The notes under the pieces: model-generated
What the model was told of the DNA's origin: nothing
The model's input: only the letters and a program-made list of their open reading frames with translations
Databases searched by the model: none
Assembly: GCA_029688955.1 (NCBI GenBank)
Contig: JARUKZ010000025.1
Span: forward strand, 1-63,072
Length of the DNA: 63,072 nucleotides
Source of the DNA: Chitinispirillales bacterium ANBcel5
GTDB lineage: Bacteria; Fibrobacterota; Chitinivibrionia; Chitinivibrionales; Chitinispirillaceae
Direction of reading: 5' to 3'
Translations under genes and position numbers: made by a program
Part shown: positions 34,462-43,172 of the stretch, piece after piece
Numbering within the stretch: position 1 is the first letter of the stretch
How the letters are laid out: each line of letters starts with the position of its first letter

Positions 34462-35691
34462 TTGGAGAAACATAAAAGGATTGTTATTACAGGTCTGGGT
34501 GTTGTAACCCCAATTGGTGTGGGCAATGACAAATTTTGGGATGCTGCCTGCAAAGGGGTTAATGGTGTACTGCCTTTGGAATTGTTTGATGCTACCGACT
34601 ACAGGACTAAAACTGGTGGTGAAGTACGTGATTTCAACGCCTCAGAGCATCTTAGCAATGAAGAGATCAAAAGTATGGGCCGATCGAGTCAGTTTGCGGT
34701 CAGTGCCGCAAAAATGGCCCTTTTAGATTCTAAACTCGACTTGCAATCAATAGATCCCTATCAGATTGCTGTGAGTATGGGTACTACTATGGGAGAGCCA
34801 CAGGTTCTTGAAGAATGTGTTCACAGCAAGTATGATAGTGGAGATATCTCCAAAATCCCTTCTACTCTACCCCGGCAATATCCATGCTCCACTATACCAG
34901 CAAGTATTGCACGCTCCCTTAAATTAAAGGGACCCCATACCATTATCCCTACAGCGTGCGCAGCAGGAAATTATGCTATTGGGTATGGTTTTGATCTGAT
35001 TCAACTTGGAAAAGCTGATGTGGTTTTTGCAGGTGGAAGTGACCCTTTTTCGGGTATAGCATTCACCGGTTTTAACCGGCTCCTGGCAACCACCGAAGAT
35101 GTGGTACGCCCCTTTGATAAGAATAGAAAAGGCATGGCAGTGAGTGAGGGGGCAGGAATATTAATCATTGAAAGTCTTGAACATGCACTCAAACGTAATG
35201 CAAAAATCTACGCTGAGATTCTTGGCTATGGTATTGGTTGTGATGCGTTCAAGATGACTATTCCAGATCCTTCCGGAAGTGGCGGGATACTGGCTCTTAA
35301 GAGATGTATGGCAAACTCTCAGATCGGCCCGGAAGAAATTGATTATATCTGTGCTCACGGTACGGGTACGGGAGAGAATGATAAAACAGAAACTTTTATT
35401 GTAAAAGAAGTTTTAGGTAAAAGAGCCCATGATGTCCCTATGTCTTCCTTGAAATCTATGTTGGGTCACACTATGGGAGCTGCCTCAGCAATTGAAGCTG
35501 CAGCGTGCGCAATGATGATAAAAAATCAAACCGCACTTCCAACAATTAACTACAGTGAACCTGATCCAGACTGTGATTTGGATTATGTTGCAAATACCCC
35601 AAGAAAAATGGAACTGCGAACTGTTGTGTCAAATGCCTATGCATTTGCAGGTAATACTTCTTCAATAGCACTGCGTCGTTACGAAGGATAA
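34462..35691 (+). CDS. fabF: Beta-ketoacyl-ACP synthase (FabF type, active)
   Basis: This 409-residue condensing enzyme extends acyl chains with malonyl-ACP. The catalytic triad is complete: Cys166 in PTACAAGN, His299 in CAHGTGTGENDKTE and His336 in KSMLGHTMGA. The start shown begins LEKHKRIVITGLG, with GGGAG ten bases ahead (TTG start). It is nine bases before a second ketosynthase-like gene that lacks all three residues, so the two probably form a KS/chain-length-factor heterodimer as in type II polyketide systems. Confidence 0.92.
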   Translation: MEKHKRIVITGLGVVTPIGVGNDKFWDAACKGVNGVLPLELFDATDYRTKTGGEVRDFNASEHLSNEEIKSMGRSSQFAVSAAKMALLDSKLDLQSIDPYQIAVSMGTTMGEPQVLEECVHSKYDSGDISKIPSTLPRQYPCSTIPASIARSLKLKGPHTIIPTACAAGNYAIGYGFDLIQLGKADVVFAGGSDPFSGIAFTGFNRLLATTEDVVRPFDKNRKGMAVSEGAGILIIESLEHALKRNAKIYAEILGYGIGCDAFKMTIPDPSGSGGILALKRCMANSQIGPEEIDYICAHGTGTGENDKTETFIVKEVLGKRAHDVPMSSLKSMLGHTMGAASAIEAAACAMMIKNQTALPTINYSEPDPDCDLDYVANTPRKMELRTVVSNAYAFAGNTSSIALRRYEG

Positions 35692-35699
35692 GATTATAT

Positions 35700-36896
35700 A
35701 TGAGTTCAAAAAAGGTTTACATAAGTAATTCAGGTGCAATGTGTAGTCTGGGTTTGGACAGCAATACTGTTTACCAGAATTTATCTTCTCCTGGGCCACT
35801 ATCTTATTGCAAAGAGTGGGATTTCCATCAGCTCGACAGTACAATTCCTTGCAGAAAAGTTGAAGGATATGATCCCAAGGCGGTGCTTGGAAAAAAAGGA
35901 CTCAGAACTAAAGACTTTTCCACTAAACTGCTGCTTGGAACAATTGAGCTCAATTTCAATGAAATAATGAGTGAAGAGGATGAGCAGAAGCGTCCCGGAC
36001 TTTGTATAGGAACCGCCTTTGGAAGCCTGCAAAGTATTGGCGACTTTTTAAGTGAGTCGATCGTCAGCGGAGTAAGTAATGTTAATCCGCAGATATTTGC
36101 AAACACTGTAATTAACTCACCTACAGGAAACGCCAATATACGTTATCTGTCACGTAACTTAAGTACTACTGTATCAACCGGCTTTAACGCTGGCCTTGAT
36201 GCTTTAATATATAGTAAAGACTATATCAGCCGTAACTACTTACCCAGACTTATTGCTGGGGGGCTTGAAGAGATAAGTTATTATACTATTATTGGACTAT
36301 TAAGAAGCCAGGTGCTTGCGACATCAGGTAACTCGATCCCTTTTTCACCCTCTTCTGAGGGAATTATTCCCGGTGAAGGGTGTGCGCTGTTTCTGGTGGA
36401 AAATGAAGATGAAGCGTTTTCCAATGAGAAAAAACCACTGGTCGAAATAGCAGGGACTGCAAGCGGTTTTGATCCAGAGCTTCTAAGTGGACAATCTGAT
36501 GGAAATACCGATGTACGGATTATTCAAAAGGCACTCGAAGATGCTTCCGTTAGTGCTCAACAGATTGATTTTATTGCTTCAAGTGCAAATGGTAATAAAC
36601 TAACAGATAAAATAGAATCCAGTGCAATTCACTCTGTCTTTGGTGATAAAATACCGGTTACTGCCTATAAGCATGCATTTGGAGAATGCTACGGAGCTTC
36701 CGGTGCACTCATTACAGCCTGCGCTGTTTCAGATATGAAAAATGATACCGTTTCCGGTACAGCAATACAGTTTGATCCTTCCGACAGCAACATAATGTTA
36801 CTTACCGAGAAGATCCAGAAAAAATCAACCTACGCAATCGTTACATCATTTTCATGCGAAGGTAACGTAAGCGCAGTTGTACTGAAAAATGTTTAA
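35700..36896 (+). CDS. Chain-length-factor-like inactive ketosynthase
   Basis: This 398-residue thiolase-fold protein is clearly related to ketosynthases (GLDALIYSKDYI, SEGIIPGEGCALFLVENE, GASGALITACA) but has lost each catalytic residue. By my hand alignment the cysteine position reads Val (TTVSTGFNAG), the first histidine region reads SSANGNKLTDK, and the second histidine is Glu (KHAFGECYGAS). Such paralogues act as chain length factors paired with an active ketosynthase. It directly follows the active KS and precedes the ACP by about 50 bp. It cannot work as an independent condensing enzyme. Confidence 0.87.
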   Translation: MSSKKVYISNSGAMCSLGLDSNTVYQNLSSPGPLSYCKEWDFHQLDSTIPCRKVEGYDPKAVLGKKGLRTKDFSTKLLLGTIELNFNEIMSEEDEQKRPGLCIGTAFGSLQSIGDFLSESIVSGVSNVNPQIFANTVINSPTGNANIRYLSRNLSTTVSTGFNAGLDALIYSKDYISRNYLPRLIAGGLEEISYYTIIGLLRSQVLATSGNSIPFSPSSEGIIPGEGCALFLVENEDEAFSNEKKPLVEIAGTASGFDPELLSGQSDGNTDVRIIQKALEDASVSAQQIDFIASSANGNKLTDKIESSAIHSVFGDKIPVTAYKHAFGECYGASGALITACAVSDMKNDTVSGTAIQFDPSDSNIMLLTEKIQKKSTYAIVTSFSCEGNVSAVVLKNV

Positions 36897-36946
36897 CTTA
36901 TATATAAGCAATCATTGTTTTTAATCTGTTTATTTCGGGAGATTTT

Positions 36947-37207
36947 ATGAATCAAGAAGAGATTAGAGAAGCAATCCGCAGCCTTATTACTGAAATAGCT
37001 GAAGATATGGATGTAGATGAATCAACTATTACCGATGATGCCAAATTCGTAGAGGATATGGGTCTTGATTCCATGGCACTGCTTGAAGTCCTTGCAACTA
37101 TGGAAAAGAAATTTGGGGTTACAATTCCGGAAACTGAATTTCCTAACATTACAACTATCAACCAGTGTACAGCTACAGTAGAGAAGTATTTAGCTCAGAA
37201 AAGCTGA
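36947..37207 (+). CDS. Acyl carrier protein
   Basis: This 86-residue acidic helical protein carries the growing chain on phosphopantetheine. Ser42 in EDMGLDSMALLEVL is the attachment site. It is slightly longer at the N-terminus than housekeeping AcpP and has the motif DSM rather than DSL, as is common in dedicated carrier proteins of secondary pathways. A CGGGAG ribosome binding site is present. A strong hairpin follows its stop. Confidence 0.93.
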   Translation: MNQEEIREAIRSLITEIAEDMDVDESTITDDAKFVEDMGLDSMALLEVLATMEKKFGVTIPETEFPNITTINQCTATVEKYLAQKS

Positions 37208-37230
37208 TAAAAGACTTTTCAGCACTATTT

Positions 37231-37254
37231 AAACCGGGTGCGTACACCCGGTTT
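37231..37254 (+). terminator. Strong hairpin after the ACP gene
   Basis: A perfect 10-bp stem (arms 37231-37240 and 37245-37254) closes a four-base loop. The arms are GC-rich in the middle, but no T-run follows, so it may work as a partial terminator or as an RNA-end stabiliser. It lies 23 bases after the ACP stop and about 85 bases before the acyltransferase start. Confidence 0.6.
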
Positions 37255-37339
37255 ACCCCAGGGCATATTATCATTCCTTTATTTAGAGCACCACTTCTTA
37301 AAAAGTTCCTGTATAATTTTTGAGGGAAAATTATTTAAA

Positions 37340-38212
37340 ATGAGTTTAAGTGAATTTTTACAACAGGAAAATATTTTCCGTACGGCTCTCAGTGGTTCAT
37401 CCGAAAAACTGAAAAATGATATACTCAAAGCCGGGGAGAAATGGTTCAAAGACAACCCTGCAGAGAGTGAAATTATAAAAGAAAACCTTTTATCTTTTGG
37501 ATTTCAATCCAACTCTGAACTCTTAAGGAGCATAGAAAAAAACATCACATTGCACTATTACGAAAAATTTCTTGGACTATGCCTTAAGCCAGTTGAATTT
37601 AAATCCTATCTTAGAAATCATATACTGGGAGAAGATTCAATTGCCAAGCTCCAGAATTCGCTTAAATCTAACAGAGCAGTATTTTTAGCTTCAGGCCATT
37701 TCGGTGCAGTTGAGTTTATTATCCCATACCTTGCTTCTTTTAATCTTCCTGTATCAGCTGTTTTACGTTTCAAAACTGAAAGACTTTCAGAAACTGTTCA
37801 CAATCAGGCCCAGGCTATGACCAAAGGTGGTGAGTTTGGAAAGATTGGTTTGATTGAAATCGGTAAACCTGGAAGCCCGGCAGCCCTCGAAATGGCATCT
37901 GTTTTAAGAAAAAAAGAAATATTGTTGAGTATGTTTGACGAAAAAACAGAATACAGTAAGCCAGTTTCACTGTTGAATAAAGAGGTTTGGGGCGGAGCTG
38001 GTATAGATAGAATACTACGTTTCAGCGGCTCAGATATCGATTTGTATTCAGCTTTTATGGTCCGCGAGGGTGATGAGCAATACAGATTAACCTTAAATAA
38101 AGCTGATTTGGAAGATCCATTAAACTCTCTGTTTGGCTCTCTTGAACAGCTTGTTACCAAACATCCACATCAATGGTACTTTCTTCACGAGGAGATACCT
38201 TTTGTCAAATAA
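37340..38212 (+). CDS. LpxL/HtrB-like lysophospholipid acyltransferase
   Basis: This 290-residue protein resembles the LpxL/HtrB (LABLAT) acyltransferases that move an acyl chain from ACP to a lipid acceptor. The HxxxxE-type catalytic motif appears as SGHFGAVEF near residue 115, and the segment SMFDEKTEYSKPVSLLNKEVWGG matches the second conserved block. The start at 37340 gives the opening SLSEFLQQENIF; an upstream extension would run through the hairpin and was rejected. It overlaps the next gene by 11 bp. It probably attaches the product of this cluster to a membrane lipid before export. Confidence 0.8.
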   Translation: MSLSEFLQQENIFRTALSGSSEKLKNDILKAGEKWFKDNPAESEIIKENLLSFGFQSNSELLRSIEKNITLHYYEKFLGLCLKPVEFKSYLRNHILGEDSIAKLQNSLKSNRAVFLASGHFGAVEFIIPYLASFNLPVSAVLRFKTERLSETVHNQAQAMTKGGEFGKIGLIEIGKPGSPAALEMASVLRKKEILLSMFDEKTEYSKPVSLLNKEVWGGAGIDRILRFSGSDIDLYSAFMVREGDEQYRLTLNKADLEDPLNSLFGSLEQLVTKHPHQWYFLHEEIPFVK

Positions 38213-39653
38213 GTATGATGCTATTATTGTAGGCTCGGGAATTGGCGGACTTACATGCGGAGCATTTTTGGCTCGTGCAGGATTAAAAGTTCTTGTGCTT
38301 GAACAACATTTCCAGATCGGCGGCTACACCCACAGCTTTAAAAGACGTGGCTTTTGCTTTGAATCAGCAGTGCACTCTGTTCCTATGTCAGAAAATGGAA
38401 TGGTAATGCATTATCTTAAGCTACTGGGAGTTGCAGATTCAGTAAAAGCAATACCTCTTAACTCCATGTACACTTCAATGTGGCCCGATTATGCATATAC
38501 TATGCCCGCAGATCTGGAAGAACTGAAGGCAAACCTTATCAAAGATTTTCCTTCAGAAAAAGATGGTATAACAGCACTTCTTGATTCTATGTGCTCTTTT
38601 TATAGCTCTGTAATCGCGCCGGTGAAAGAGGGTGAACTTGATGAGCTAAAAATATACAGAGCCTTTCTCAATAAACACATGAACCAGTCATATAAAGAGT
38701 ACCTTGATTCTTTTGTAAAAGATGAAAAACTAAAAAGAATCTTCTACTCTCAGTGGCCCTTTGGAGGAACACCCCCGTCACAGGCTCCTGTAGCCTTTTA
38801 CGTGCTGATGTTTATCATGCATGTCATGGAAGGATCCCATTATATGGAAGGTGGTTTCTGCAAACTCGCAGAAACACTGGCTTCTGTTATCACCAATAAT
38901 GGCGGTGAAGTCCTTACCAGAAAAAAGGTTATTAAAATCGAAGTTGAAGACGGGCTTGCAAAAAGAGTTATTACCGAAAAAGGAGATCTGTTTGATGCTG
39001 ATCTTATAGTCTCAAATATGAGTCCCTATGTTTTACACAGAAATATTCTCGATGAGAAGCACAGAAACAAACTGTGGTTAAGGCGATTGAATAATCTTAA
39101 CCCCTCTGTATCTTCTGTTATTATCTACTTGGGATTTTCAGCACCGATAGACCACATAATTAAGGATAACATTACCTTCTGGTATGCACATGATGATGAT
39201 GACGCGATATTTGAAAACACAAACACTATTGACGTCACAGAACCAGACCACCTGGTCTTTCTTAATTCAGCTCATGACAGTGCCGGACCAACGCTTACAA
39301 TCATGAGTTTTATAAGACAGTCCTGTTCTCAGAACTGGAAGGAAGATAAAAAAACTTATGCCCAGAAAATGCTTGATAAAACATTCAAATTATTCCCTGA
39401 AATGAGAGATCTTGTGTCCATAACTGTCACAGGCTCTCCAGACACATTTGAACGGTACACAGCCAACACTGGCGGAGCTTTGTATGGGTTTGAAAACACA
39501 AAAAGTATTTACGGAGAAGCTAAACTTCCCCTGAATACTCACATTAAAAACCTCTTCCAAACCGGCCATTGGGGTAAACCTGGTGGTGGTATCTGGAATG
39601 CAATGTTAAACGGATATAATGCGTACTTAACAATAAAAAAGAATAGAGAGTAG
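38202..39653 (+). CDS. CrtI/RetSat-like FAD-dependent oxidoreductase
   Basis: This 483-residue flavoprotein of the phytoene desaturase/retinol saturase superfamily begins with the FAD Rossmann motif VGSGIGGLTCGAFLARAG and EQHFQIGGYTHSF, and ends with the family C-terminal block GHWGKPGGGIWNAMLNGYNAYL. The start is the TTG at 38202, supported by GAGGAG seven bases ahead and overlapping the acyltransferase end. A longer frame from 38133 exists but has no such signal. It could desaturate, saturate or isomerise a polyunsaturated acyl chain. It shares no operon with carotenoid genes here. Confidence 0.86.
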   Translation: MSNKYDAIIVGSGIGGLTCGAFLARAGLKVLVLEQHFQIGGYTHSFKRRGFCFESAVHSVPMSENGMVMHYLKLLGVADSVKAIPLNSMYTSMWPDYAYTMPADLEELKANLIKDFPSEKDGITALLDSMCSFYSSVIAPVKEGELDELKIYRAFLNKHMNQSYKEYLDSFVKDEKLKRIFYSQWPFGGTPPSQAPVAFYVLMFIMHVMEGSHYMEGGFCKLAETLASVITNNGGEVLTRKKVIKIEVEDGLAKRVITEKGDLFDADLIVSNMSPYVLHRNILDEKHRNKLWLRRLNNLNPSVSSVIIYLGFSAPIDHIIKDNITFWYAHDDDDAIFENTNTIDVTEPDHLVFLNSAHDSAGPTLTIMSFIRQSCSQNWKEDKKTYAQKMLDKTFKLFPEMRDLVSITVTGSPDTFERYTANTGGALYGFENTKSIYGEAKLPLNTHIKNLFQTGHWGKPGGGIWNAMLNGYNAYLTIKKNRE

Positions 39654-39680
39654 AATATTAAATATTCTCTATCCCTTTAA

Positions 39681-39722
39681 AAGCCCCTACCCTCTCCCTC
39701 GGGTTTTGGGGCTCTCCTTTTT
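39681..39722 (+). terminator. Probable terminator of the lipid cluster
   Basis: An AGCCCC...GGGGCT inverted repeat with a pyrimidine-rich loop of about 20 bases is followed by CTCCTTTTTC. A smaller AT-rich hairpin (GAATATT/AATATTC) lies just before it at about 39654. Together they probably end the lipid-cluster transcript. The long loop makes the call moderate. Confidence 0.45.
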
Positions 39723-39748
39723 CATTCCTGCTTAATTAAATTTCAACT

Positions 39749-40453
39749 TTATGCTTTTTTAGGAAAAGAAGAAACATCCATCCAATACTTTTTTAAATTC
39801 CTTGGGTCAGCTTTAACTAAGATCTCTTCTTTTAGATATTCAGATGGGTCATACCAAAAATTTTTGCTTTTAAAAACATGGATCTCATTAGTATCTGGAT
39901 TTAACCACTGTGCCTTAATTACAAAAGGAGATCTGCCGTTCATGCGTATCGAAGTGTTGTATTCGATCCCTTTAATCTTAGCCATGATTTCTTTAGAGTA
40001 AGTGACAGCCCTTTTCTCTCTTAGATCATCCCTAATACCAAACCAATAAGAAATAATACCAAAGCCGGTAAATGAGATTGCAAAAATAGCAAGAAAAATT
40101 GAAACACCCCATAAATGCATAAACGAATCTGTAATCCGCGCGCTGTTAGGTTTGTCTGGTATATAACTCACTTCTACCATATCACCCATCCTTATAGTTC
40201 CAACAGATGATGAGGATTCAAATTGAATTGTTGTTCCAGTATTGTCCTTGAACTGAACAACCGGGTATCGAGTTGTTCTTGTGTAGCCATCAGAGTCTCT
40301 GCTTGTTCTTGTAGTAACATCAACAATTTGCCCCTGAGTGGTACTGGCATCCCTTATGAATGATTTTGTCATAGATACCGATACCACTAATCCAATCATT
40401 GAACCTACCCCGATTAAAAAGAAAATCGCCCCTGTCACTTTGAATGATTTCAC
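39749..40453 (-). CDS. DUF3592 membrane protein
   Basis: This 234-residue protein has two membrane helices (residues about 7-30 and 112-138) on either side of an extracytoplasmic beta domain with TTRYPVVQFKDNTG and GDMVEVSYIPDKPNSARI, the pattern of DUF3592. A cytoplasmic C-terminal domain repeats a similar layout (KIKGIEYNTSIRMNGRSPFVI). Function is unknown for the family. It is a single gene, convergent with the lipid cluster and divergent from the MscS gene. Confidence 0.8.
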   Translation of the reverse strand: MKSFKVTGAIFFLIGVGSMIGLVVSVSMTKSFIRDASTTQGQIVDVTTRTSRDSDGYTRTTRYPVVQFKDNTGTTIQFESSSSVGTIRMGDMVEVSYIPDKPNSARITDSFMHLWGVSIFLAIFAISFTGFGIISYWFGIRDDLREKRAVTYSKEIMAKIKGIEYNTSIRMNGRSPFVIKAQWLNPDTNEIHVFKSKNFWYDPSEYLKEEILVKADPRNLKKYWMDVSSFPKKA

Positions 40454-40866
40454 ATCACTACTCCTTACTAAAGTTAAGTCAAAGATATTTGACTGGCATA
40501 TTTTACATGTGGAATGACTTCCACAAGAGGTTTATTTTTAATCTCCCTGTTAAGCAGGGAATCCAGTTATCCTACCCACCCATGACCAATAATACCTATA
40601 ACAACAGTCCCCTTTATATGTCTATCCGGGCTCTTTTTCGCTCCTTTTACTCAGTATTAAGTATATAGTATAATAGAATTTCCTGATTCCAATCAATAAA
40701 AATCTACCTAAGTATAATCTCCCGTTGGTGGCACCTGAGGCTCTAATATCATATCTCCTCAGTTATTGCTCAGGATTACAGCTATTTTCATGCATTATAA
40801 TCGTTATATTTGACACCCAAAGATTTAGTTTCTATTTTTACACTGTTCTTTAGAGGAGAAATACGC
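40454..40866. other. Intergenic region between divergent genes (DUF3592 and MscS-like)
   Basis: The stretch holds no convincing gene. A small hairpin with TCCCTG/CAGGGA arms lies near 40543-40560. A TATAAT at 40796-40801 sits about 65 bases before the MscS start, but no -35 box is at a usual distance, so a promoter there is only possible. Confidence 0.5.
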
Positions 40867-42393
40867 ATGACAAAATTAGCCTATAGTAACAATAACTTAC
40901 CTGTTTATGACTCGATTTCAACCAGTGAAGGGTATCTTCATAGTATAAGCAGATGGATTGCAGAATCAACTATACGTTTTATTGAGTGGTTTATATCGTT
41001 ACTTGGCTTGAGAACAGAAGTTATTCTTGATAGCACTTTAGGCAATACCCTCCTTGCTTCAACGACCCTCTTTGTATTACTTGGGGCAATTGTGTGGATT
41101 TGCCGTTTATTACTTTACAGATATATTAGAAGCCATCACCATACAAGACATTACCTTATAATACGTTCATTGGTTAAACCATTTCAATTTCAAGTCTGGA
41201 TTATTGGGGGATATGCAGCTATCTCTCCAATACTTATCTACCTCACTGAGCGGTATGAAACAACACTCCTGTTATCGACTGTTCATTTTTTGGTCTCAGG
41301 TTCACTGTTTATCTCTGTAGCCTGGTTTCTCAACACACTGTTACTTTATAGCCGCGCAAACATTGAAAAGTTTTTCAGGGATAAAGGGAATGTATGGGGT
41401 GAAGTCATCATCCCTTCACTTATCAAAAGCTTGCGCGTTACTATTCCTTTGTTAGCCACAATACTGTTTATAGAAACCATTAGTATTTCTGAAGGTCTTC
41501 AGACTTCTGTTAGTCGTATCTCTTCGATCCTTTTAATTACAATAGTCTTTTGGGTACTAACACAGATTGTATTGAGCTTTGATGATATTATTCTCAAAAA
41601 ATACAAAATCACTGATTCTGATAACCTTAAGGCACGTCGGATCTACACTCAGGTTGCCGTGATTCAGAGAATATGCCTTGTCATGATTGGGTTTCTGTCT
41701 TTTGCTTCTATATTACTTCTGTTCCCCAATGTACGCCAATTTGGACAGACAATCCTTGCGTCTGCAGGGGTAGCAGGTCTGGTCATAGGTTTTGCAATGC
41801 AACGAACTCTTTCAAACCTTTTTGCAGGCATTCAAATCGCCTTCACCCAGCCCATAAGAATAGATGATGTTGTTATTGTAGAGAATGAATGGGGGTGGAT
41901 TGAGGAGATAACACTTACCTATGTAGTGGTAAAAATCTGGGACTGGAGAAGACTTGTGCTTCCAATAAGCTACTTTATTGAACATCCATTTCAGAACTGG
42001 ACCAGAACAAATGCATCTATAATTGGCAGCGTTGTAATGCATGTTGATTACCGCATCGATATTCCAGATCTTCGAGCTGCAATGGAAAAAGAAGTTAAAA
42101 AACATTCGCTGTGGGACGGTCGGGTATATTGTCTTCAGGTAATTGAGTGTAGAGAAAGAACAGTAGAAGTACGAGTGCTCCTCAGTGCAGCCGACTCCCC
42201 TAAAGCGTGGGACCTTCGATGCGACATTAGAGAAGCAATGCTTAGTTATATTCAAAACAATCATCCCCAATGTCTCCCTCAGATACGCATAGGACCTCAG
42301 ATGCCACCCCATGGTAAGGAACGCGAACCTTCAAACAAAAGAACAGGTGAAGCACATCACTTGGATCTGGAACAGACCGCAGCAGCAGAATAG
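40867..42393 (+). CDS. MscS-family mechanosensitive channel
   Basis: This 508-residue protein has about five membrane helices, then the MscS pore helix and beta domain. The block TILASAGVAGLVIGFAMQRTLSNLFAGIQIAFTQPIRIDDVVIV is the hallmark of the family. The C-terminal cytoplasmic domain ends with a charged tail. The start at 40867 is preferred over one 57 bp upstream because AGGAG stands eight bases ahead. It probably opens in response to membrane tension during osmotic downshock. Confidence 0.9.
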   Translation: MTKLAYSNNNLPVYDSISTSEGYLHSISRWIAESTIRFIEWFISLLGLRTEVILDSTLGNTLLASTTLFVLLGAIVWICRLLLYRYIRSHHHTRHYLIIRSLVKPFQFQVWIIGGYAAISPILIYLTERYETTLLLSTVHFLVSGSLFISVAWFLNTLLLYSRANIEKFFRDKGNVWGEVIIPSLIKSLRVTIPLLATILFIETISISEGLQTSVSRISSILLITIVFWVLTQIVLSFDDIILKKYKITDSDNLKARRIYTQVAVIQRICLVMIGFLSFASILLLFPNVRQFGQTILASAGVAGLVIGFAMQRTLSNLFAGIQIAFTQPIRIDDVVIVENEWGWIEEITLTYVVVKIWDWRRLVLPISYFIEHPFQNWTRTNASIIGSVVMHVDYRIDIPDLRAAMEKEVKKHSLWDGRVYCLQVIECRERTVEVRVLLSAADSPKAWDLRCDIREAMLSYIQNNHPQCLPQIRIGPQMPPHGKEREPSNKRTGEAHHLDLEQTAAAE

Positions 42394-42719
42394 ACCTCGT
42401 ATTCTGTCTTGAGAGAATGTACATTTCAAGTGTGTGGTACATATTGCATTCAGTGTTGCTATAGTCGGTGGATTCTTCAACAAGATCATGTTAGGTGACA
42501 CAAATACAAATGTGTATACAACTTTGTGTAATTTCAAACACACATCTCAACTAACTAACGTAAGATTTTTAGCCAAGGCTCCAGGTTTACTTTATATGTT
42601 GCAAAACTCACTTATATAAGTCATTTTAGCTCATTAACACGGAATAAGTATTGCTATATCATTGTATAAACATCTAATTTAAGTGTTAGGGCAATTTAAA
42701 ACAGACCGGAGGGCTTTCT
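42394..42719. other. Intergenic region before the hemerythrin gene
   Basis: No gene is supported here. TTAACA (42634-42639) and TATCAT (42657-42662) are 17 bases apart and could be a weak promoter for the downstream hemerythrin gene. Nothing else stood out. Confidence 0.4.
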
Positions 42720-43172
42720 ATGGTAGACGATATTCTTGATCAGATTCAATCGGAACATAAAATCATTCAAAATATTTTCGAACTGATTCTTGAAGAACCG
42801 ATAAAAGATCAGCAGCAACAAAGTAATCTCTTTTCAGTTCTCAAAAAAAATTTGTTACCTCACATTAAAAGTGAAGAGAAGCTTTTTTACCCTCTCCTCA
42901 CAGAACACAGCGACACCAAAGAAACGGCTTTGGAGGCACTTGAAGAGCACCGTGTAGCAGAAATGGTCTTGAAGGAGCTTGAACAAATGAGTCCTTCAGA
43001 TGAGAGATGGATTGCAAAACTTACAGTACTAAGTGAATTTGTTAATCACCATATTGAAGAGAAAGAGGATGCGGTGTTTAAAGGTGCCAGAGACATAATA
43101 CCTCAGGAGGAACGAATAAATATGCTTCAATCATTTGCAGAAAGTGAAGAATCAATGAAATCTACAATGTAA
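42720..43172 (+). CDS. Hemerythrin HHE-domain protein
   Basis: This 150-residue helical protein matches the hemerythrin/HHE cation-binding fold, which holds a di-iron site for sensing or binding oxygen or nitric oxide. Candidate ligands are His13 in SEHKII, His48 and Glu52 in PHIKSEEKLFY, His77 in EEHRVA, and His110/His111 with Glu114 in NHHIEEKED. A CGGAGG ribosome binding site is present. It stands alone, so its partner is unknown. Confidence 0.88.
   Translation: MVDDILDQIQSEHKIIQNIFELILEEPIKDQQQQSNLFSVLKKNLLPHIKSEEKLFYPLLTEHSDTKETALEALEEHRVAEMVLKELEQMSPSDERWIAKLTVLSEFVNHHIEEKEDAVFKGARDIIPQEERINMLQSFAESEESMKSTM

Noticed and set aside
37238..37339. Longer N-terminus for the acyltransferase
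   Set aside because: It would be translated from within the hairpin after the ACP gene and has no family resemblance.
40796..40801. TATAAT upstream of the MscS gene as a promoter
   Set aside because: No -35 element at 15-19 bases; the best TTG-type hexamer is 24 bases away.
42434..42619. 61-residue plus-strand open frame between the MscS and hemerythrin genes
   Set aside because: No ribosome binding site and no protein-like pattern; antisense and sense frames are equally open.
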